Assembly: GCA_019456075.1 (NCBI GenBank)
Contig: VRUN01000007.1
Coordinates: 1-40,994, forward strand
Direction: 5' to 3'
DNA length: 40,994 bases
Source: Candidatus Methylomirabilota bacterium
GTDB lineage: Bacteria > Methylomirabilota > Methylomirabilia > Methylomirabilales > CSP1-5
The position numbers and the translations under genes are program-made. A model generated the notes under the pieces. That model did not search any database and was not told the origin of the DNA. It saw only the letters and a program-made list of their open reading frames with translations. Positions 21,916-30,690 of the stretch are shown piece by piece. Position 1 is the first letter of the stretch. Every line of letters begins with the position of its first letter.

Positions 21916-23130
21916 ATGCGCACCGCGGCCGCTGCGATGGGAGTTTTATGCGCTGGTCTCGCTCTGGCGGAGATGACCTTTGGCGGCTCCGGCCCCCTGG
22001 TCAATGATATGGCCCTTCGTTACTTTACTGCCGAAGAGATTGCGCGGGGTAAAAGTTACGTGGAAGGGCGGTACGTCCTCTTCGGCGTCCGCACCGCGAT
22101 TACGCTCGCATTTTTCATTCTCCTCACCTTCACTCCCCTGTCTCGAACCCTGCGGGATCTCAGCGCGGTCTGGGCCGGCCATCGCCCGTGGCTTACCCTT
22201 ACTCTGTATGCCGCCTGCCTCCTGCTCTGTTACCGTCTTCTCCTCCTTCCCATGGACCTCTACAGCGGGTACTTTCGGGAGCACATCTATGGTCTCTCGA
22301 CCCAGTGGCTCGGCGGGTGGTTCAAGGATTGGACCAAGGGACTGCTCCTGCAAGTGGTTCTGCTCTTGCCGACGGTGAACGTACTGTATCTTTTTATTCG
22401 TCGCGACCCCGTCCGCTGGTTCCTCCCGACGACAGGGGTCCTCGCTGGCCTCATCCTCCTGCTGACCTTCCTGGCCCCGGTCCTCATCGATCCTCTGTTT
22501 CACACCTTTACGCCGCTCCGCGATGCCGACCTCAAGGCCCGGGTCTTGAAACTGGCGGACCGGGCGGGGATTCCTGTGGAAGAGGTGCTCGAGGTGGATG
22601 CGAGTCGGAGGACGGTGAAGGCGAACGCCTATGTCACTGGCTTTGGACGGACCAAGCGTATTGTCCTCTACGATACGCTCGTCAAGCGCTCCTCTCCCGA
22701 CGAAGTGGAAGTGGTCTTGGCCCACGAGATGGGCCATCGGATATATCACCATCTCTGGAAGGGGGTGGGCCTGTCCATCGTGGCCCTCTTCCTGGGTCTC
22801 GGGATCGCTGCCATTTTCCTCCGGTGGGGGACCACCCGAGGCCTCTCTGCGCATCCGGCTGACCCTGCCGGGCTTCCCCTGCTTGTGCTGACTCTGTTCG
22901 TGCTGAGTCTTGTGACCCTCCCGCTGCAGAACGCCATCTCTCGTCGCTTTGAGCGCCAAGCGGACCTCGCAGCCCTGGGGCTTACGGAAAATCGCGACGC
23001 CTATATAAAGGTAGAGGTGGATTTGGCTCGGTCCAACCTGGCCGACATCATTCCGCCACGCTGGGCCGTCTTCCTCCTCTACACGCACCCCCCTGTCCTC
23101 GAGCGCATCGCCATCGCCGAACAGCCATAA
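21916..23130 (+). CDS. M48-family (Ste24/CAAX-type) membrane metalloprotease
   Basis: 'VVLAHEMGHRIYHHLWKG' HExxH motif, multiple TM segments, 'FERQADLAALGLT'; ATG at 21916 chosen over upstream overlap with ligA. Confidence 0.92.
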   Translation: MRTAAAAMGVLCAGLALAEMTFGGSGPLVNDMALRYFTAEEIARGKSYVEGRYVLFGVRTAITLAFFILLTFTPLSRTLRDLSAVWAGHRPWLTLTLYAACLLLCYRLLLLPMDLYSGYFREHIYGLSTQWLGGWFKDWTKGLLLQVVLLLPTVNVLYLFIRRDPVRWFLPTTGVLAGLILLLTFLAPVLIDPLFHTFTPLRDADLKARVLKLADRAGIPVEEVLEVDASRRTVKANAYVTGFGRTKRIVLYDTLVKRSSPDEVEVVLAHEMGHRIYHHLWKGVGLSIVALFLGLGIAAIFLRWGTTRGLSAHPADPAGLPLLVLTLFVLSLVTLPLQNAISRRFERQADLAALGLTENRDAYIKVEVDLARSNLADIIPPRWAVFLLYTHPPVLERIAIAEQP

Positions 23131-23146
23131 GCGAATTTCCCCCGGC

Positions 23147-23175
23147 TTGACAGCATACTAATTGTATGTTACCTC
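23147..23175 (+). promoter_or_regulatory. candidate promoter with internal operator-like palindrome
   Basis: TTGACA (23147-23152), 17-nt spacer, TACCTC; spacer contains CATAC-TAATT-GTATG. Confidence 0.45.
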
Positions 23176-23222
23176 ACCTTTAGATCCAGGCCCTTGTGGC
23201 TCGGGAGGGGGGGGTGAAAGGG

Positions 23223-23708
23223 ATGACGGATCCTGCCCGGCTTGAACAAGCAGAGTTTTTCTTCCAGGAAGGCTACAAACATCAGATGGGCGGCGATTTG
23301 GATGGTGCGGTTGAGGACTACCAACGGTCCATCGAGCTCCATCCGACTGCAGAAGCGCACACCTTTTTAGGATGGGCGTATAGCTTTCAAGGCAAGATTG
23401 ATGAGGCGATCCAGGAGTGTGAGATCGCCATACAGGTCGACCCCGATTTTGGCAATCCCTATAACGATATCGGGGTCTACATGATGGAAAAGGGCGAGTA
23501 CGACGAGGCAGTCCCCTGGCTCTTGAAGGCCATAGAGGCCAAGCGGTACGAGCCCCGACACTACCCTCACATCAACCTGGCCCGCCTGTACTCGAGGAAG
23601 GGCCAGACCCAGGAGGCCGTCGCCGCGATCCGGCAAGCGTTGCGGTTTGACCCTGATCATCTGGGGGCCCGGCGGGAGCTGCACCGCCTGATCGGCATGC
23701 TGAACTGA
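23223..23708 (+). CDS. TPR repeat protein
   Basis: 'AHTFLGWAYSFQGKIDEAIQECEIAIQVDPDFGNPYNDIGVYMMEKGEYDEAVPWLLKAIEAK' TPR pattern. Confidence 0.9.
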   Translation: MTDPARLEQAEFFFQEGYKHQMGGDLDGAVEDYQRSIELHPTAEAHTFLGWAYSFQGKIDEAIQECEIAIQVDPDFGNPYNDIGVYMMEKGEYDEAVPWLLKAIEAKRYEPRHYPHINLARLYSRKGQTQEAVAAIRQALRFDPDHLGARRELHRLIGMLN

Positions 23709-23714
23709 CCATCT

Positions 23715-23765
23715 GACCCCCTGGGACCTGAAGGATTCCGTTGCGGGTCCCGGGGTCTTTTTTTT
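23715..23765 (+). terminator. rho-independent terminator after TPR gene
   Basis: GACCCC-ct-GGGACC ... GGTCCC-GGGGTC followed by an uninterrupted T run. Confidence 0.9.
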
Positions 23766-23807
23766 CTTGGGGAGGGTCCGCTGCTGGGGAACGCGTTACA
23801 CAGGGGA

Positions 23808-25538
23808 ATGGAATCAGGAGGCCCGGCGGATCTAATCGTCCGAGACGGCACGCTTCTGAATGTCTATTCGGGAGAATTGCTAGAGGGCTGGGGCGTAGCC
23901 GTTCACGGCGAGCGGATCGCTGCCATGGGCCCCGATCTGAGCCATGCCGTCGGCCCCGATACCGAGATTGTCGATGCGCACGGGAGATATCTCACCCCCG
24001 GCCTGATTGAAGGTCACACCCACCTCGATAATGTTCAGAGCCTTCAGGAATACCTGCACGCGGCCATCCCGTTGGGGCTAACCACGGTTATCACGGAGTT
24101 GGTCCACGCGGCGAATGTGGGTGGGGCCACAGCGTTCCGCGCTTTCCTCGATGGCCTTGAGGCGTTACCGATCTTGGTTTATACCACTGCGCCCTGCATC
24201 TCTGTCCTCTGCTCTGACCGGGGCGATGGACAGCCGGTCATCTCATCGCAAGAGGTCGAGGATCTACTGGAGCATCCCCTGGTGCTGGGGTTGGGAGAGG
24301 TTTACTGGCATCTTGCGCTGGAATACCCGCCTGAACTTCTGACCATGATTGCAAAGGCTCATCGGCTCCGAAAGCAAGTCGAGGGGCACGCCGCCGGGGC
24401 CCGGGGGTGGAAGCTTCAGCGGTTCGTGGGCCTCGGGATCGGCTCGTGCCACGAGCCAATCACGGCAGAGGGGGTGACCGAGCGGCTTCGCCTGGGATTG
24501 CATACCATGGTGCGGGAAGGCTCGGTCCGTCAGGACCTCGGCGCTTTGAGCGGGGTGATTTCTTCTGGACTCGACCTTCACCGCCTGATCCTCGTCACTG
24601 ATACGGTATGGCCCGATGACCTCGTGCGCCGTGGCGGCATGGACCATGCGGTCCGCCGCGCCATGGAGCTCGGTCTCGACCCGGTTTCGGCGGTGCGCGC
24701 AGCCACCCTGACCTGCGCAGAGCATTTCGGTATCGACCACATGGTAGGGGGAATTGGACCCGGGAAGTACGCCAATCTTTTGGTGGTTCCGGATCTCAGG
24801 CGTATGGAGCCCGAGGTGGTGATCAGCAGGGGTAAGGTGGTCGCACGGGAGGGGCGTTGCCTGGTGGAGATCAAAGGAAATCCTCGGCTTCGCGAAGTCC
24901 TCCCCGAACCTTCTCTGCCACACCCTCTCACGGTGGAGGATCTGAAGGTCCCGGCGGATCGTTTGGGTGGCTGGGTTAAGGTGAGGGTTGTGGACATTGC
25001 TGGCCCGATTGTGACGCGGGAACTCATTGTGTCCTTGCCGGTTGAGGGGGGAGAGGTGGTCGCGGATCGTCGGGCGGACGTCCTCAAAGCGGCCGTGTTT
25101 GACCGGTGGGGTCTCGGACAGCGGACAATGGGATTCATCAAGGGATTCGGTCTTCAAAAAGGCGCGGTTGCCTCGAGCCTCTCTTACGACACGAGCAATC
25201 TGGTGGCCATCGGGGTGACCGATGTGGACATCGCTTGGGCCCTGAACCGGTTGGTCGAGATCGGTGGCGGATTCGTCGTCGTCGTTGACGGCACCGTGGT
25301 TGAGGAACTGTCCATGCCCATTGGGGGAATCATCAGCGAAGAACCGGTCCCGATCTTGGCTGAAAAGATGAATCGCATCAAGCGGACAGTCAAAGACCTG
25401 GGCTCAAACCTTCACGATCCCCTCCTGACCCTGCAGGCCCTCACCTTCACGGCGGTTCCGGCCATCAGGCTCAGGGAACGTGGGCTCCTTCAAGTCAAGA
25501 CGGGTCAGATCATCCCCCTGCTGATCGAAACGTCCTGA
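23808..25538 (+). CDS. adenine-deaminase-family amidohydrolase (divergent)
   Basis: 'DAHGRYLTPGLIEGHTHLDN', 'VEGHAAGARGWKLQRFVGLGIGSCHEPITAEGVTERLRLGLHTMVREGS', 'GIGPGKYANLLVVPDL', C-terminal Ade-like domain. Confidence 0.8.
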   Translation: MESGGPADLIVRDGTLLNVYSGELLEGWGVAVHGERIAAMGPDLSHAVGPDTEIVDAHGRYLTPGLIEGHTHLDNVQSLQEYLHAAIPLGLTTVITELVHAANVGGATAFRAFLDGLEALPILVYTTAPCISVLCSDRGDGQPVISSQEVEDLLEHPLVLGLGEVYWHLALEYPPELLTMIAKAHRLRKQVEGHAAGARGWKLQRFVGLGIGSCHEPITAEGVTERLRLGLHTMVREGSVRQDLGALSGVISSGLDLHRLILVTDTVWPDDLVRRGGMDHAVRRAMELGLDPVSAVRAATLTCAEHFGIDHMVGGIGPGKYANLLVVPDLRRMEPEVVISRGKVVAREGRCLVEIKGNPRLREVLPEPSLPHPLTVEDLKVPADRLGGWVKVRVVDIAGPIVTRELIVSLPVEGGEVVADRRADVLKAAVFDRWGLGQRTMGFIKGFGLQKGAVASSLSYDTSNLVAIGVTDVDIAWALNRLVEIGGGFVVVVDGTVVEELSMPIGGIISEEPVPILAEKMNRIKRTVKDLGSNLHDPLLTLQALTFTAVPAIRLRERGLLQVKTGQIIPLLIETS

Positions 25539-25695
25539 GCATCCTTCGCTGACTCAGCGAGGTAACCCTCACCCCCGGGATCCACCGAGGAGGGGCTGGT
25601 TGGTGTATTGCTATTGCGGCCCCTTTGTGCAAGACTCGGCCTGCCTTTCTTTCTCTGGGAGGATCGCCCATACTCCTAGGTCTTAAAAAGGGAGG

Positions 25696-26418
25696 ATGGT
25701 CATGGTGCTCAAGCGAGACTGCTCCATCACCTGGTACGGTCACAGCACCTTCAAGGTCGTGAGCCCAAAGGGGGTGCATATCCTGATTGACCCCTGGGTC
25801 ATGGGAAATCCCGTCTGTCCCGACAGCCTCAAGAAGGTGGACAGGATCGACCTCATGCTCATCACCCACGGCCACTTTGACCACATGGCTGATGCGACCG
25901 CGTTAGCCAAAACCCATAACCCAAAGGTCGTGGCCATCTTTGAGATCGCCGCGTTTCTCCAAAGCCGGGGAGTCGAGAATACACTTCCCATGAACATGGG
26001 CGGAACCCAACAGGTCAACGGCATCAAAGTGACCATGGTTCAGGCCTTCCACAGCTCGGGCATTCAGGACGAAGAGGGCCGCCTCATCTATGGGGGTGAT
26101 CCTGCAGGGTACGTCGTCACCTTAGAAAACGGCTTTACCTTCTACCATGCAGGGGACACCCAGGTGTTCGGGGATATGCGGCTTATCGCAGACTTGTACC
26201 ATCCCCAACTCTGTTTTCTCCCCATCGGCGACCTTTTCACCATGTCCCCGAAAGAGGCGGCCTATGCCTGTCGGCTCCTGAAGCCCAGGTGGGTTATTCC
26301 GATGCACTACGGCACCTTCCCCCCTCTCACAGGGACGCCGGGAAAGCTCAAACAGTTGACCAAGGCGATTCGGGGACTGAAGGTGGTCGACATGAAACCC
26401 GGCGACACAATTAAATGA
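25696..26418 (+). CDS. UPF0173-type metallo-beta-lactamase-fold hydrolase
   Basis: 'TWYGHSTFKV', 'LITHGHFDHMADATALAK', 'FYHAGDTQVFGDMRLI', 'PMHYGTFPPLTGTPGKL'. Confidence 0.92.
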   Translation: MVMVLKRDCSITWYGHSTFKVVSPKGVHILIDPWVMGNPVCPDSLKKVDRIDLMLITHGHFDHMADATALAKTHNPKVVAIFEIAAFLQSRGVENTLPMNMGGTQQVNGIKVTMVQAFHSSGIQDEEGRLIYGGDPAGYVVTLENGFTFYHAGDTQVFGDMRLIADLYHPQLCFLPIGDLFTMSPKEAAYACRLLKPRWVIPMHYGTFPPLTGTPGKLKQLTKAIRGLKVVDMKPGDTIK

Positions 26419-26640
26419 GGCTGACCCAGCGAGCGGAGGAAAGCCTGAGGAAAGCGGAATCTGGTTTGCGTCTCCGAAAGGGTTCGGAGAGCGCAGCGCA
26501 GGTGGGGGTGGCCGTCCTGGTGCCTCACCGAGAGGGCCTGCGCGGAACACCGTACCTAACGAACTAATGACCCAGTGGAATTATTACGCTGACGAGCGGG
26601 ACGCCCCTCGTGAGGCTCGAATAATGGGAGGCCCGGAGCG
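26419..26640 (+). ncRNA. candidate structured RNA / leader, unassigned
   Basis: Multiple nested complementarities: CTCCGAAAGGGTTCGGAG; GCGCAGG (26496-26502)/CCTGCGC (26537-26543); ATTATT (26580-26585)/AATAAT (26620-26625) enclosing CGAGC/GCTCG. Strand assumed from flanking genes. Confidence 0.3.
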
Positions 26641-26651
26641 AGGGACCAAAG

Positions 26652-27530
26652 GTGCTGTTCCAACAGAATTATCAACTACGAACCATGAACCCTGAACCAC
26701 GAACAATTATTGAGGTGGGGCACAGTCCGGACGCGGATGACGCCTTCATGTTCTATGCCCTCACGGCGGGAAAGGTCGAGACAGGCGACCTAGAGTTCCG
26801 CCACGTGCTCAGAGACATCGAAAGCCTGAATCGCTGGGCAATGGAGGGGAGGCTCCCCGTGACTGCCTTGTCCCTGCATGCGTACGCCTATGTGGCTGAC
26901 AAGTACGCCCTGCTCCCTCACGGTGCCAGCATGGGACGGCAGTACGGGCCGATTGTGGTATCACGGAAACCGCTTGACTTGGACGCGCTGCGGCGTGAAA
27001 CCATCGCAGTCCCTGGAACCCTGACGACGGCCTTCCTCACCCTGCGGGTCTGCCTGGGGGAGTTTCCGTATGCCGTCCTTCCCTTTGAAGAGATTCTCGA
27101 GGCGGTGGTCGAGGGGAGGTACGGTGCAGGAGTCATCATCCATGAGGGGCAGCTCACCTACGCGGATCACGGATTGGTGAAAAGCCTGGATCTGGGAGTC
27201 TGGTGGCATGACCGGACGGGACTTCCGCTGCCCCTCGGGGTGAACGTGGTCCGGCGGGATCTGGGCGAGGACAGGATGCGGCAGATCGCCCACTTCCTCC
27301 AAGCAAGCATTCAATATGCCCTCGCGCATCGGGAAGAGGCCCTGGGCTATGCCCTAGAATTTGCTCGTGGGCTGGACCAATCCTCCACAAACACTTTTGT
27401 GGGGATGTATGTGAATGATCTCACCCTGGCGTACGGAGTGGAGGGTCGGCAGGCGGTGAACACGCTACTCAAATGGGGATTCGAAAGAGGGGTCTTACCA
27501 CATCAGGTTGAGCTGCATTTTGTGGAGTAA
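26652..27530 (+). CDS. MqnA/MqnD-family protein (futalosine menaquinone pathway type or related periplasmic-binding-like enzyme)
   Basis: 'IIEVGHSPDADDAFMFYALTAGKVETGDLEFRHVLRDIESLNRWA', 'GRYGAGVIIHEGQLTYADHGL'. Start codon ambiguous (GTG 26652 or ATG 26685). Confidence 0.75.
   Translation: MLFQQNYQLRTMNPEPRTIIEVGHSPDADDAFMFYALTAGKVETGDLEFRHVLRDIESLNRWAMEGRLPVTALSLHAYAYVADKYALLPHGASMGRQYGPIVVSRKPLDLDALRRETIAVPGTLTTAFLTLRVCLGEFPYAVLPFEEILEAVVEGRYGAGVIIHEGQLTYADHGLVKSLDLGVWWHDRTGLPLPLGVNVVRRDLGEDRMRQIAHFLQASIQYALAHREEALGYALEFARGLDQSSTNTFVGMYVNDLTLAYGVEGRQAVNTLLKWGFERGVLPHQVELHFVE
26674..26705. repeat. 7-bp repeat (GAACCNN family) spanning the start region of the MqnA/MqnD-like gene
   Basis: gaaccat gaaccct gaaccac gaacaat. 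Confidence 0.8.
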
Positions 27531-27598
27531 GTACTCGGCTTCTGATGATCCATGAGTTCGGGATCAGCGGCATGCGGAGATGGCTGGCAGGCAGCCGA

Positions 27599-28312
27599 TC
27601 ACATGGGCAAAGAGGCAGGGGCCTCCTGGTTCGGGAGCCGCTTGAGGATTTTGGCAAACTCTCGGAGATGGGAGGGGCGGAGTTCCCCGTGCGTAGAGAG
27701 CTCTTGGGAAAAGGAGGCGGGGGCTTCGTAGGCTCGCTCGCTCAGCTCGGCGACATTGGTGAAAATCTGGGCAACCCGGTACTCGAAGATTCCACCCATA
27801 AAGGACAGGAGGAGATCGAAAATCGGGTGGTCCGCCCGGACGTATCCGTAAAGGTCGTTGATCACGTAACTTTCGCCTCGGTGCTCGAAGGCGGTGTACT
27901 GTAGCACGACAACCGCGCGGCCGTATCTCCCCTGGGCCAGGACCACCCGCTTTTGGTCGTCAGTATAGACCACGTGCAGGAGAGCCCACCCCCCTCTGGG
28001 AGTGGTTGCCTCGTAGGTTCCTTCTGCTGTCTGCTCGATCACGTAATCGGAGAGGTCCAGTACCCGTGCGATTTGGGAAGCGAAATCGAGGTGATCCAGC
28101 AGAAATTCGTACACCACCCGGTGACCCTTGAAGACCACGTCTCTTTTCTCGCCGGCGAAGGTCGCCCCATCAATCACCTCTCTCAGTTCCGAGCCAACGG
28201 AATCGCTGAGGAGAGAATTGGGAATCCCCTTGAGTTCGTCCCCTGCATGACCCTGGCCAGGCGGAGAAATGAAGAAAGCGAGGATAAAGAGAATCAAGAG
28301 TGCTCGACGCAT
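27599..28312 (-). CDS. exported hypothetical protein
   Basis: 237-aa ORF with signal peptide 'MRRALLILFILAFFISPPGQGHA'; no domain recognised. Confidence 0.65.
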   Translation of the reverse strand: MRRALLILFILAFFISPPGQGHAGDELKGIPNSLLSDSVGSELREVIDGATFAGEKRDVVFKGHRVVYEFLLDHLDFASQIARVLDLSDYVIEQTAEGTYEATTPRGGWALLHVVYTDDQKRVVLAQGRYGRAVVVLQYTAFEHRGESYVINDLYGYVRADHPIFDLLLSFMGGIFEYRVAQIFTNVAELSERAYEAPASFSQELSTHGELRPSHLREFAKILKRLPNQEAPASLPM

Positions 28313-28571
28313 GAACTGCCTCGAATTGTTATTTATTGTTCACCATCTGGGAAACCCCCGGAGTATGCCAGACTCATCTCGCTTTGACAACTGGTAAAAT
28401 TACTAGTTTTCGAAAAATTCTCCGAGAAGAGATCCCGAGGGGTTGGGAGAACGGTAAAGCGAGAGAAACAGGCCCCTGTTTCGACGTTGATTTTGGAAGA
28501 GGCCTTAGGTAGAATCCCCCCGCTATTTGTCTTTTGCAGTCACGGTGGACGTTCAGCGAAGGGAGGGAGCG

Positions 28572-29375
28572 GTGAGCGACCAGTTGAATGGTTGGGCTGT
28601 GGTGCTGGGCGCGTCAAGCGGGTTCGGGGAGGCCACAAGCCTGGCCTTGGCTCGAGCCGGGATGGACGTCTTTGGAGTTCACCTGGATCGGAAGACCACC
28701 ATGGCCAATGTGGAGCGGATCGTAGGAGAGATCCGAGGGATGGGGCGGGAGGCCCAATTCTTTAATATGAACGCCGCCGATGAGGAGAAGCGCCGGGAGG
28801 CGTTAACTCAGATGGAGAAAGTCCTGAAGGAGCGGGGTGAGGAGGGGCAAGTCAAGGTTCTCCTCCACTCCTTGGCCTTCGGAACCCTGAAGCCCTTCGT
28901 CACCGCGAATCCCGCCGAAGCCATCAGCAAAGCCCAGATGGACATGACGGTGGATGTGATGGCGCACAGCCTCATCTACTGGGTTCAGGATCTGGTGTGG
29001 CGGGGACTGATGAAAGACGGGGGCAGGGTGTTTGCCATGACCAGCTCTGGGGGACAGCGGGTCTGGTACACGTATGGTGCAGTTTCCGCCGCCAAGGCCG
29101 CCTTGGAATCGCACGTGCGACAGCTGGCGCTAGAATTGGCGCCGATGGGTATTGCGGTGAATGCCGTCCGGGCGGGCGTGACTGATACGCCAGCCCTCCG
29201 AAAGATCCCCGGCCATGAGAAAATGATCGAGGTCGCGACGCAGCGGAATCCGTTTCACCGCCTCACGACTTGCGCCGATGTGGCAGCCGGAATCGTGGCC
29301 CTCAGTCAACCGGGGACGCACTGGATGACGGGCAACGTGATCGGCGTCGATGGTGGAGAGAACGTCGTCGGGTAA
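28572..29375 (+). CDS. short-chain dehydrogenase/reductase, enoyl-ACP reductase-like
   Basis: 'WAVVLGASSGFGEATSLALARAGMDVFGVHLDR', 'HSLAFGTLKPF', 'YTYGAVSAAKAALESHVRQLALELAPMGIAVNAVRAG', 'GNVIGVDGGE'; GTG start 28572. Confidence 0.88.
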   Translation: MSDQLNGWAVVLGASSGFGEATSLALARAGMDVFGVHLDRKTTMANVERIVGEIRGMGREAQFFNMNAADEEKRREALTQMEKVLKERGEEGQVKVLLHSLAFGTLKPFVTANPAEAISKAQMDMTVDVMAHSLIYWVQDLVWRGLMKDGGRVFAMTSSGGQRVWYTYGAVSAAKAALESHVRQLALELAPMGIAVNAVRAGVTDTPALRKIPGHEKMIEVATQRNPFHRLTTCADVAAGIVALSQPGTHWMTGNVIGVDGGENVVG

Positions 29376-29387
29376 GTGGGGGGGGGG

Positions 29388-30080
29388 TTATCCCGACTCG
29401 CTGAGGATCGCCAGGAATTCCTCGGGACGGCTGAGGTCCTTCAGGAGATGGTCGGGAGACGCCTGACGCAGTGTATCCCAGGAATCCCCGCCGGTCGCGA
29501 CGGCCACGGTCGTTGCGCCTGCGTTCCGACCACAGGCGATGTCAAGATCGGTATCGCCGATGACGAACACCCTGATCTCCTGATGTGGACGGTCCGCGAG
29601 ATCCCTTCCTCGCTCTATGGCCTTTTGGATCAGCACGGTCCGATCCTTTGCGTCGGAGCCGAATCCGCCAAAGGGAAAGTAGCGGTTTAGATCGGCCCGA
29701 TCCAGTTTGATCCGGGCCGCACCTTCCAAATTGCCGGTAGCCAGGCCCAAGCGGACCTCAGCCCGAACGGCAAGCATCTCCAACAGGTGGGGGAGTCCCG
29801 GCATGATGCGGAAGCCGGGCGAGTGACGCACCTCCTCTTCGAGGTGGGCGAGATACCGGCTGCAGATCGCTTGGAGCTCCTCGGGGGTCGGGGACCGGCT
29901 GAGCCCGGCAGCAAAGATATCCTCGATGATCTCCGGATCCGTCCGGCCATGAAACCGAATCCCGTCGGTCTCCACCTCCCTCCTGAACAATTCGTGGAAT
30001 GCCCTTTGAAACGCCCGAATCCCTGCTCCCCCCGTAAGGATCAGGGTTCCGTCCACATCGAACAGAAGAAGATGAATCAT
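29388..30080 (-). CDS. HAD-superfamily hydrolase (phosphoglycolate-phosphatase-like)
   Basis: 'LLLFDVDGTLILTGGAG', 'LGLATGNLEG', 'VFVIGDTDLDIACGRNAGATTVAVATG'. Confidence 0.92.
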   Translation of the reverse strand: MIHLLLFDVDGTLILTGGAGIRAFQRAFHELFRREVETDGIRFHGRTDPEIIEDIFAAGLSRSPTPEELQAICSRYLAHLEEEVRHSPGFRIMPGLPHLLEMLAVRAEVRLGLATGNLEGAARIKLDRADLNRYFPFGGFGSDAKDRTVLIQKAIERGRDLADRPHQEIRVFVIGDTDLDIACGRNAGATTVAVATGGDSWDTLRQASPDHLLKDLSRPEEFLAILSESG

Positions 30081-30090
30081 CAGTCATTCC

Positions 30091-30690
30091 TCACATGGTG
30101 TCCGGACCTGATCGGTGCCCCGCAGTAGCCGGGAAAAGGATCTCCCCGAAGTGGAGCAGGATCCTGGCGGTGGCCCCCCAAATGATGTGGGGGCCCTCCC
30201 GGCGAACGAAGACCCGGACGCTGCGCCCGTCCCGGTCCCATATCTCCTCTGTGAAGGCTTGGGAGTCCCGCAGGGACTCAAGGGGAAGCGAGAGAAAACC
30301 GGCGATCTCCCCGGTGTCGATCTGGAAAGGATACGATGAGGGGATGACGCCGACGACGGGAGTGATGAGGAAGTTCGAGGTGGCGGTCGAGGTGTCGTCC
30401 AGCTCCCCCAACACCTCCACGTCCTCGGGACGAATGCCCATCTCCTCGTGGGCCTCTCGCAGGGCCGTGGCGATGGAGTTCGCATCTCCGGCATGCCAGG
30501 TTCCGCCAGGAAAAGCAATTTGTCCTTGGTGCACCTTCAGGTGTTCCGTCCGCTTGATCAGGAGAATCTGGAATCCTCCTCCCTCCTGATAAAGAGGGAC
30601 CAGGACTGCTGCCCGCCGTTTTTCCTCGGGGGGCAGAGACCGCCTTTGGCGGTTGGTGATGACGCGGCGGATTTTCTCCTTCTCGATCAC
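30091..30690 (-). CDS. NUDIX hydrolase (CoA pyrophosphatase-like)
   Basis: 'GQIAFPGGTWHAGDANSIATALREAHEEMGI' NUDIX box. Confidence 0.92.
   Translation of the reverse strand: MIEKEKIRRVITNRQRRSLPPEEKRRAAVLVPLYQEGGGFQILLIKRTEHLKVHQGQIAFPGGTWHAGDANSIATALREAHEEMGIRPEDVEVLGELDDTSTATSNFLITPVVGVIPSSYPFQIDTGEIAGFLSLPLESLRDSQAFTEEIWDRDGRSVRVFVRREGPHIIWGATARILLHFGEILFPATAGHRSGPDTM

Noticed and set aside
21946-23088. 380-aa minus-strand ORF opposite the M48 protease
   Set aside because: Highly charged low-complexity translation, antisense to a well-supported gene.
24264-25157. 297-aa minus-strand ORF opposite the adenine-deaminase-like gene
   Set aside because: Antisense shadow ORF.
26122-26550. 142-aa minus-strand ORF overlapping the UPF0173 gene end and the structured gap
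   Set aside because: Antisense to a clear gene, low-complexity composition.
26419-26640. RNase P RNA, because of GAGGAAAG-like string
   Set aside because: Too short and lacks the paired 3' conserved block (ACAGAA..GGCUUA type); not supportable.
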